Source: Chrysopilus asiliformis (lineage: Eukaryota > Arthropoda > Insecta > Diptera > Rhagionidae). From it: 64,000 nucleotides of DNA. Position 1 is the stretch's first letter. Each line of letters opens with the position of its first letter. The translations under genes and the position numbers were made by a program. The notes below the pieces were generated by a model. That model was not told the DNA's origin. It was given only the letters and a program-made list of their open reading frames with translations, and made no database searches. This document shows positions 57,263 to 64,000 of the stretch, piece by piece. The stretch covers positions 36,518,361-36,582,360 of the forward strand of contig OZ035963.1 in NCBI GenBank assembly GCA_964034945.1, given 5' to 3'.

Positions 57263-58639
57263 TAACTTAGATTGTTAATCTTTCCATGGTTGAAATTGCC
57301 AAAGACTGAACTTATCAAACCTGAAAACAGATGTCAAAAATCATTAGACGTTTAGATGAAGTATTTCCGGAACATACACCATGCATAGTTGAACAGAAGG
57401 GGACCAATCGGCTTCCACACGCCAACAGTTTACCTGTGGAAGTCGATTGGTTTGCAAAATTTGGGCATAGAAATGTTGGAAGTTACATTTACACACCGTA
57501 CAGTGGTCCCGCTCTCTAAGGAATGCTGTCATAGGAAGTTGATAATCCAATATTTTCACTGTTTCATCCTTTTAAGGATAACGGAAGGTCATGTAAGGAT
57601 AACGTGATTATCCTTTTCCTCTGAAGTCAAAAATTCCGTAATGATATCTCAAAGGTAAGGATATTTCTTAGCCAGAAAAACACGTGGTACATTAACGGCA
57701 TAGAAGTACGCAAATGCACTTCAACGCAGACAGCGCGCTGATAACGCTAATGAGCGGTGTTGCAATGTCGCCAATTCAGATGTAAAAAGATGTTGTTTGC
57801 GATTATCTCGAAAAAAACAGGTTATACGTGTTTTAATATATGCTATGAAATGAAGAGAATAATGTTTGCCACAATTTTGCCTTTCACCGTTATCTAAAAA
57901 ATAGATTTTTTAGGTAAAAAAAAGATTTTTGTAAACTGCTTGTAAACTAACGGTTTTTTAAAAAAAAACGTAAAAATAATTAAAGATTTTAAAATTCTTT
58001 ACATTTTTACCTTTTGCCATAAGTTGATATCTTTTCCCGTCGTCGAGATATTTCAGATTTTGTAAAATAAAAATTCATATTTTATGTAAACTATTATTTT
58101 ATATCTATTATTTTATTTATAGTGTAAATTGTGCGGAAGGAAACCTAGATGTTGTATAGGAAAGTCATGTGCTGTTCATATAAGATATTATGTTTACCCG
58201 TAGTAGGTTGTTTTTTCGCCAAATTTTTTAGTTTGCCTTGTGCATGTAAACATTACATTACCTGTCCTGAGAAAATTGTTCAACTGTTATAGGTATGGTA
58301 AAATTTACAATCTCTTACATCGTCACAATGCCTGCCCCAGATAAACTTGTTCTACTATTGCCGGCTAACTTCACTTGCTCCAAATAAAGTTTTTTTCGCT
58401 AAACCTACAAAAACTGGACAGATAATACCATCTTTAAGTAAAAATTCATCTCATATAGGGGAACTTAGTCGGCACCAGCTAAAATAGTCCTGTAGCACGC
58501 TTAAAACCTTTACTCCACTACACCACTATTTCGGTATAGTGGTGTAGTTCGGAATCGAGACAATGTGTTACTGCCCGTGAAAAAATATTATTTAAATGAC
58601 TCTTAAGTTGTGTGATCGCGGGTTTTAAAATGCATTTAA
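57263..58639. other. Intergenic with repeat fragments
   Basis: A 16-bp-arm hairpin lies at about 57408-57451 (CCAATCGGCTTCCACA and inverse with one mismatch). A family 6 fragment is at 57570-57670 and family 2 interior words at 57900-58090 (TTGTAAACTAACGGTTTTT). No gene seen. Confidence 0.5.
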
Positions 58640-59390
58640 AAAAAACATATATTTACTCAGAGCAGTTTGTGCATGGATTCTACTAAATGTTGATACTTTT
58701 TATCCAATTCTGTAGAAGAGATGAAAATCCCCAAAATGTAATTAACGAACTCTCTTGAAATGGTGTAGAATCAATTATATATAATTTACACAATTTTTCT
58801 CTCCGAAAAAATATTTAATTTCTTAATTTCACAATGTTGAGAAGAAATGAAAACGATGAATACCAGCAATTATGCAAAGAAATAATTGATTTTCGATGTT
58901 ATTTTATACCAAAAACTTCAAACGAATGAAATTGCTCGATGGAAGCGTTTGTGTTGCTTTTAAAAAAATACTTCTCTCCTTCAATATTTTGCAAAAAAAG
59001 GATTTTTTTTTTGTTTAAAATTTGAAAACATCGGCTTAAAAATTTAACAAAAACAATGAAAACTACAATAATTTCTAAATGAAGATATAATCCCAATAAC
59101 GAATTTCTTAAAATTATTTTCCTCAAAAAATAGTGCAATAGTTTTGATACCAGAATTTAACAAGTGAAGGACGATAAATTTTAGCGCTTTTTCTTATTTG
59201 ATGTATGCTTTCGTCATTTACGTAAAATTGAATCCAGTGATGATAAATTTTACACACAATTCTATATCTCATTTTGTGCCTAAAATCAATACCCAGAAGA
59301 AATAGTATGTTCTCAATTTTTATATACCGTGTTATGATTTTTAGATGCAAGTGCATAGTTTTTATCCACATGTTAACATTTTTATTTTCG
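58640..59390 (-). repeat. Family 5 repeat, minus-oriented copy
   Basis: The reverse complement begins with GATGTTCGC-poor AT sequence and carries CGTTTGAAGTTTTTGGTATA and AGAATCCATGCACAAACTGC, matching 53741-55370 without the nested hAT insertion. Confidence 0.65.
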
Positions 59391-61037
59391 AATTACTGGA
59401 TACTTTTTTATGGTGGACATTTTTTTTAATAAAACCGTCTTAGTGGCAAAAAAAATATATTTTCAAGTTAAAATTAAGTAACAATGCTCCTGCATTCAAA
59501 ATGTATATATACCTATGTGACAACATTCAATTCTTTTTAAAGAAACTTGAAATTTTCGTTTCAAAATTAATACCTGTACGTTACGACAGTACATACCACC
59601 ACGCAAATTTTGCTGCTAAATGCCTTATCTATTATATTCAAGCCGTTTCCATGCTCGCCAAGAAAAGTTCGAATTACAGAGACCAATATATCAACCACAA
59701 TTCGAATTACAAGATACCCAATATAAAAAAATGGTTGTTCGAATTAGCGTGGTATTCGAATTACCGAGTCTCTACTGTATTTATCAATTATTCCTTTTAT
59801 TTTAAAACAAATATCAGCTTTTATTAAGGCAACCCTGAAAAAAGAGGGCTATATTTTTGATTGTTGCTTATTCTCAAAGATTCTTCAAATCTATCAAGTA
59901 TAAAATTGAAACCAATTTCATATGTATAAAAACATATTCCAGGATAGTCCTTGTAGTCCATTTAAAAGAAAGTAACAAGTACCGATTTCCGGCCTAAGAA
60001 CACTAATAGTTTGCCCAACGTTCCTGCTTGTTTAAGTGTGTTGAATTGGTTCTTTAAAAAAGCGAATGAAATTTCAATGATTATTAATATACAACCCTCT
60101 TGCGTAGACTTGGGGAAAGACTAAAAAAATGTTGTTCTAAGTGGTTACTAAAGTCGTGCTCAACTTGTGTATACTTATATTCGCATTTTAATGTAATACA
60201 TCAATTAAAGCAGTGGTTCCCGACCTTCTTAGAAGCTGACACCCCTTTGAATCTTAAATTATGTTCTCGCGCGATTTGAAATTTTTTGAACAAATGTTAC
60301 GGGACCAGTTAGGTGCTGCATATTACTAACGATATATTTACATACTTGATATGATTTCCTGTTTCCTATTTGTGTATTTATTTTTTAATAGGGGCTGCGT
60401 CACGAGCCGATTCACGGTTCATCCCCATAAATTTTTTTAAGAAAATCAAAAAAATATCTTCCTTAGAATTGCATTGTTGAAGTTAAGTTAAACACCATCC
60501 ATTTGTGTGGAAGTCAAACACGGAATTTTCGAGATATTGAGAAATTCAGTTGCAATCATAATTTTGTCATTTGCCGAAAAGCTGATGAATTTACACAAAT
60601 TATTTTAAGAGTGAGTGTAAAAATACCCACCTACAGAAAAGATGTGATAGGGTATGCTTGCGACAATCATTAAATGGTTGTGGAAATCACCACTTTTTTT
60701 TGAATCATTTCTATGCTTGGTGTAATCAAATTCCCAATTCTGAAATGCTTGACGCAATCATACATGACAATGACTTCAAATTTATATATGGTAGAGGAAG
60801 ACGGAATACGAATTACACCAATTTCGCGAACACTGATGCCAGATTTCAGAAAATATAATTTAATCTATGCTTTGACTCTAAGTTTTATTGTTTCATTTTC
60901 TTTTTTAGATTTATTTTTATTTTTATTGTTTTAGTAACATTAAAAATCAAAAATGACGTCGAAAATTTGCGATTTTGATTTTTTTTCTTTTGTAAGCTTG
61001 TGTTTTTTTTTGTGAACATGCATTCATTAGTATTATG
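59391..61037. other. Intergenic with two lone transposon ends
   Basis: 59655-59777 carries GTTCGAATTAC-type repeats ending CCGAGTCTCTACTG before TA, a pogo-like right end. CAGTGGTTCCCGACCTT at 60211 is a typical hAT left end. Partner ends were not found. No gene. Confidence 0.5.
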
Positions 61038-61163
61038 TCTGTGGTAACAAGTCATAAGGGCCTAAGTCGATTTTCAGATCAAGATAAAAAGATTTGTATT
61101 TACTTTGATAGACAGAGCTTAGCCTAAAAACAGACTTAGGCCCTTATGACTTGTTGCCACAGA
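61038..61163. repeat. Inverted-repeat unit, 126 bp, 31-bp arms with one mismatch
   Basis: TCTGTGGTAACAAGTCATAA... faces its inverse ...TTATGACTTGTTGCCACAGA. The centre carries TTTTCAGATC and ATTTGTATTTACTTTG like the unit at 22000. Confidence 0.85.
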
Positions 61164-61184
61164 TATATTGTCACACTAATTTGT

Positions 61185-61560
61185 ATCGCCATCACCAAGA
61201 AGTCTAATTACCAGCTGAAGGCGACGTAATCTTGTTAATCGTATATCGCCAATTTTGGAAATCCAAATAAAAACTAAATTTAAAAAAATCGGTTTTAAGC
61301 ATCATATCTTTATTCAGAAATTAGTTTGCATTGCATTTGTTAAATTTTTAGACCGATGTTTTAAAATTTTTTTTCCGAAAAAATTCTTTTTTTTTTGTAC
61401 AATATTGAGGGGAGAAGTATTTTGTCGAAGCAACACAAACACTTCTATCGTGCAATTTCATGCGTTTGGAGTTTTTGGTCTAAAATATCATGAAAATCAA
61501 TTATTTCTTTGTATATCATATTATTGTTGTCAATCGTTGTTTCCATTTCTCCTCAACACA
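61185..61560 (+). repeat. Family 5 repeat, partial plus-oriented copy
   Basis: GTTAATCGTATATCGCCA to CATTTCTCCTCAACA parallels 54135-54440. Confidence 0.68.
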
Positions 61561-62258
61561 TAGTTTAAGCCCATTTTTGAACCATAAAGCTCTTAAAATA
61601 TACAAAATATGCGTTTCGCCTGCAGTTGATAAGGCAATATGTGTATATACTTGTATATTCAGATAAAGATTGATATTACAACGCAGTTTGAATTTGAAAA
61701 ACAATCTCCGAAACGAGTTGATGAAAATATTTTTTGGAAATTCGCAAAACAAAAGTTTTAAATATTTTTGACCAATCTTGCTGAAGCGATAATTTTATAT
61801 GAAACATGTGGCTCTTGTATAAAAATAAAAGAGATTTCATTATCTTTTATGTAGATTACAATAACATGTTTCGTTCTTATCATTCGAATAATATTAGCCG
61901 TTTGACCTGTTATTCCGGATTAAATGATTTTAAAAAAATATATATGACGACGTGATGTTTCTGGAATATGCCAACTACTCCATTCATATTTATAACTTCA
62001 TATATTGACTTAATTGACATGACGCAATATTTGCGTTAGCTTTTTCAACTTAACAGACAAATTTTAAACACTGATTAAAATTGAATGACGCATTAAATCT
62101 AGTAGGTATTTGTTAATATTAATTTCCAAACATGACAGCTAATATTAATTTCCAAACATGACAGGTTTTTATTGAAAGTAAAAACATAAAAAATAAATAA
62201 ATAAAAATTTTTTATAACAAGCTTTAATTTAAAAAAATGTAGGTACTAAAAATAGGGC
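61561..62258. other. Intergenic, nothing recognised
   Basis: AT-rich; AATATTAATTTCCAAACATGACA occurs twice in tandem near 62115-62163. No gene. Confidence 0.5.
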
Positions 62259-62345
62259 TGCAATGAATATTCGGTCAATATTCCGTATTCGGCCGAATAC
62301 CGAATAGTTCCAAAGATATTATATATGTATATATTACCATGTGTA
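62259..62345 (+). repeat. Lone hAT-like left end
   Basis: AGGGCTGCAATGAATATTCG followed by CGGCCGAATACCGAATA is a common hAT-type terminus. The right end is missing. Confidence 0.5.
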
Positions 62346-62379
62346 TATACATCGTCGGCGTACGGACAAAACACACTAA

Positions 62380-62497
62380 CGGCCAATTTATTCACTCGCA
62401 GTTAAATCGCCTTAACTCACCTTTAACATGGAAAATAAGGTTAGCTAACTCCCTTAACTCACTAACTCGGCTTAACTCCTAGTGAATAAATCAGGGC
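62380..62497. mobile_element. Harbinger-like MITE, 118 bp, TAA duplication
   Basis: CGGCCAATTTATTCACT and inverse GCCCTGATTTATTCACT bracket repeated CTTAACTC words; TAA stands at 62377-62379 and 62498-62500. Confidence 0.6.
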
Positions 62498-62600
62498 TAA
62501 GGGCTTTGAGTTATAATAACTATGTAAACGAGCTGCCGTTTATCTATTTTTGTTGCTGAAAATCTCAAAGTCCTTCGATGTCATCTTGTGCCGCAACCTT

Positions 62601-63168
62601 TTTACTGCCTCTTCTATAGACGGAAAGTATTGTATTAATAACGGAGACCAATGTAATCCAAATAATTTATTGATTTTAACACTTTTTTTATTAAAATTTA
62701 GTGCAACCGTATTATTTTTTTAATGCATTTTTATATTACAATGTAATACAGATGCGCTATTTAAAAAAATTAATTTTATTCAAATTTAATATTATTATTG
62801 GAAAAGGGAAGTAATGGAAAAAAGAATGTTTTTTAAAACCTCCGTTTATTTATATTTCTCTTTTACCTTATACTCGTATACTCGGATGTTGCAGAACCTA
62901 TGCAAATTATTTTGGAAGGAAAAATTAAAAAAAATATTGGAAAATAATACAAATTTTATTAAAAAATGTCGAATTCCAGAAATGGGATTAAAAGTTAGTC
63001 CATAAGAATTAAGAATTGTCCAAACTGACAGATTGAAAGAAAGACAGTTTTGTAATGATGCTCCAACCAACTCAGGAGTGCTCGGGAAATGTTTTTTAGG
63101 TAAAATTAGGACGTCGAAATTTTTGTCATGAATACAGTACTTTATTATACTATTTATAAGAAAGTAAA
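62601..63168. mobile_element. Family 2 element, short copy with both ends
   Basis: The left TTTACTGCCTCTTCTATAGA and the right TATTTATAAGAAAGTAAA are imperfect inverses. The right part shares ATGATGCTCCAACCAACTCA and GGAAATGTTTTTTAGG with 14220-14270. No coding capacity. Confidence 0.62.
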
Positions 63169-63196
63169 TATGAGGAAGCATTAATTCGAAATTAAA

Positions 63197-63742
63197 ACCA
63201 TAACAAAAGCTATAATTGCCAATCTGGCAATTATTGAAAACCCGTATGGTGATATTTGTATCAAAATTCGAACAGTTGTACCAAAATTCCACTTTGAAGT
63301 CAAACTTTTCAATAAGATTTTTTAAAATTTATCCCAATCGGATTTTGATGTATGGGAGTTTTATGTAGAATCATATCCTAAATAACTTTTGTTCTTGCAC
63401 TTTTTTGATAAGATGCACCGTTTTTGAGATATTCGCAAAAATCGTTTTCGTTCGTATGGGGGGTACCCCCCCTAATGGTCCATTTTTGCCCATTAACGAA
63501 CTTAGCCTCGCATTTTTCGAAAAACGAATCCGTGTAAAATTTCAAGTCTCTATAGCTCAATCCCTGCGCCCGCAATCCGCGCCACACACGGACAGACGGA
63601 CGGACGGACATGCAAAAATTAATTATTTTTATCATTCTAAACACACTGGTGTAATTCATTATTTTGTGTGATGACGGGATCTTGGCGTTACAAACGGTAA
63701 GGCAAAGTTAATATACCCTTTGGTTTCACCATACGGGTATAA
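63197..63742 (-). repeat. Family 1 repeat, copy E (minus orientation)
   Basis: Full-length reverse complement of the 51106 copy, including GGGGGGTACCCCCC and both ACCCGTATGGTGA-type ends. Confidence 0.78.
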
Positions 63743-64000
63743 TCATAAAGTGGAATAACTAATATTGATTTGAAACATTTTATCTAACTTTGCTATTCAA
63801 AAATCATTAAGCTGATATAAGGAAATCTTAATACTTCTTGTAAACCGAAATTTTTGCATAAGTCAGCTGTGGGACCTGATATCGTATTAGAAAATAAAAC
63901 TTAATGAAAAATATGGTATCACGTTTATTTATAAAACTTTAAGAACCTCTTCATTAACTTAATGCAAAACGACTTCTTGACAAATTATCAGGTATTTTGT
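63743..64000. other. AT-rich window end, nothing recognised
   Basis: No feature seen. Confidence 0.5.

Noticed and set aside
62846..63292. Minus-strand 148-residue frame
   Set aside because: It runs across the junction of a family 2 element and a family 1 repeat, so it cannot be one gene.

Overview
The window is eukaryotic, AT-rich and transposon-dense. It most likely comes from an insect, and a brachyceran fly with an expanded genome is the best guess. The reasons are very short introns (58-68 bp) beside introns of several kilobases swollen by mobile elements, a fly-style HERC2 gene, and rosa-like (DD41D) mariner, Penelope, hAT, PiggyBac-like and pogo-like elements. The species cannot be named from the sequence alone.

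Positions 1-21855 (+ strand) hold the C-terminal part of one host gene, HERC2, a giant HECT E3 ubiquitin ligase. Twelve exons can be joined in frame (167-320, 379-2232, 7698-7852, 7913-9539, 9597-9750, 9810-10213, 10282-10892, 15535-17530, 17635-20849, 20915-21398, 21459-21638, 21703-21855) and encode 3661 residues ending at a TAA. Domains in order are a conserved helical region, MIB/HERC2, UBA, CPH, an SH3-like segment, DOC/APC10, two seven-bladed RCC1 propellers and the HECT domain with its catalytic cysteine. The N-terminus lies left of the window. Two large introns hold mobile elements. Intron 2233-7697 carries a Penelope-like retroelement with reverse transcriptase and GIY-YIG domains, a perfect 55-bp hairpin and a candidate hammerhead ribozyme, plus two hAT MITEs. 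Intron 10893-15534 carries a hAT element with another repeat and a 12-bp satellite nested inside it.

Positions 21856-64000 contain no recognisable host gene. The region is a patchwork of short non-autonomous DNA transposons, many with readable ends: hAT MITEs with exact 8-bp target duplications, PiggyBac-like MITEs at TTAA, Harbinger-like MITEs with 3-bp duplications and pogo-like MITEs at TA. It also holds broken transposase genes: four rosa-like fragments, a probable Transib (RAG1-related) fossil and, in the HERC2 intron, a PIF/Harbinger fragment. Two tRNA-like SINE pieces and several dispersed families that recur within the window complete it. Insertion into insertion is common and gives a relative chronology. 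The stretches between these elements are AT-rich and show no gene signal.
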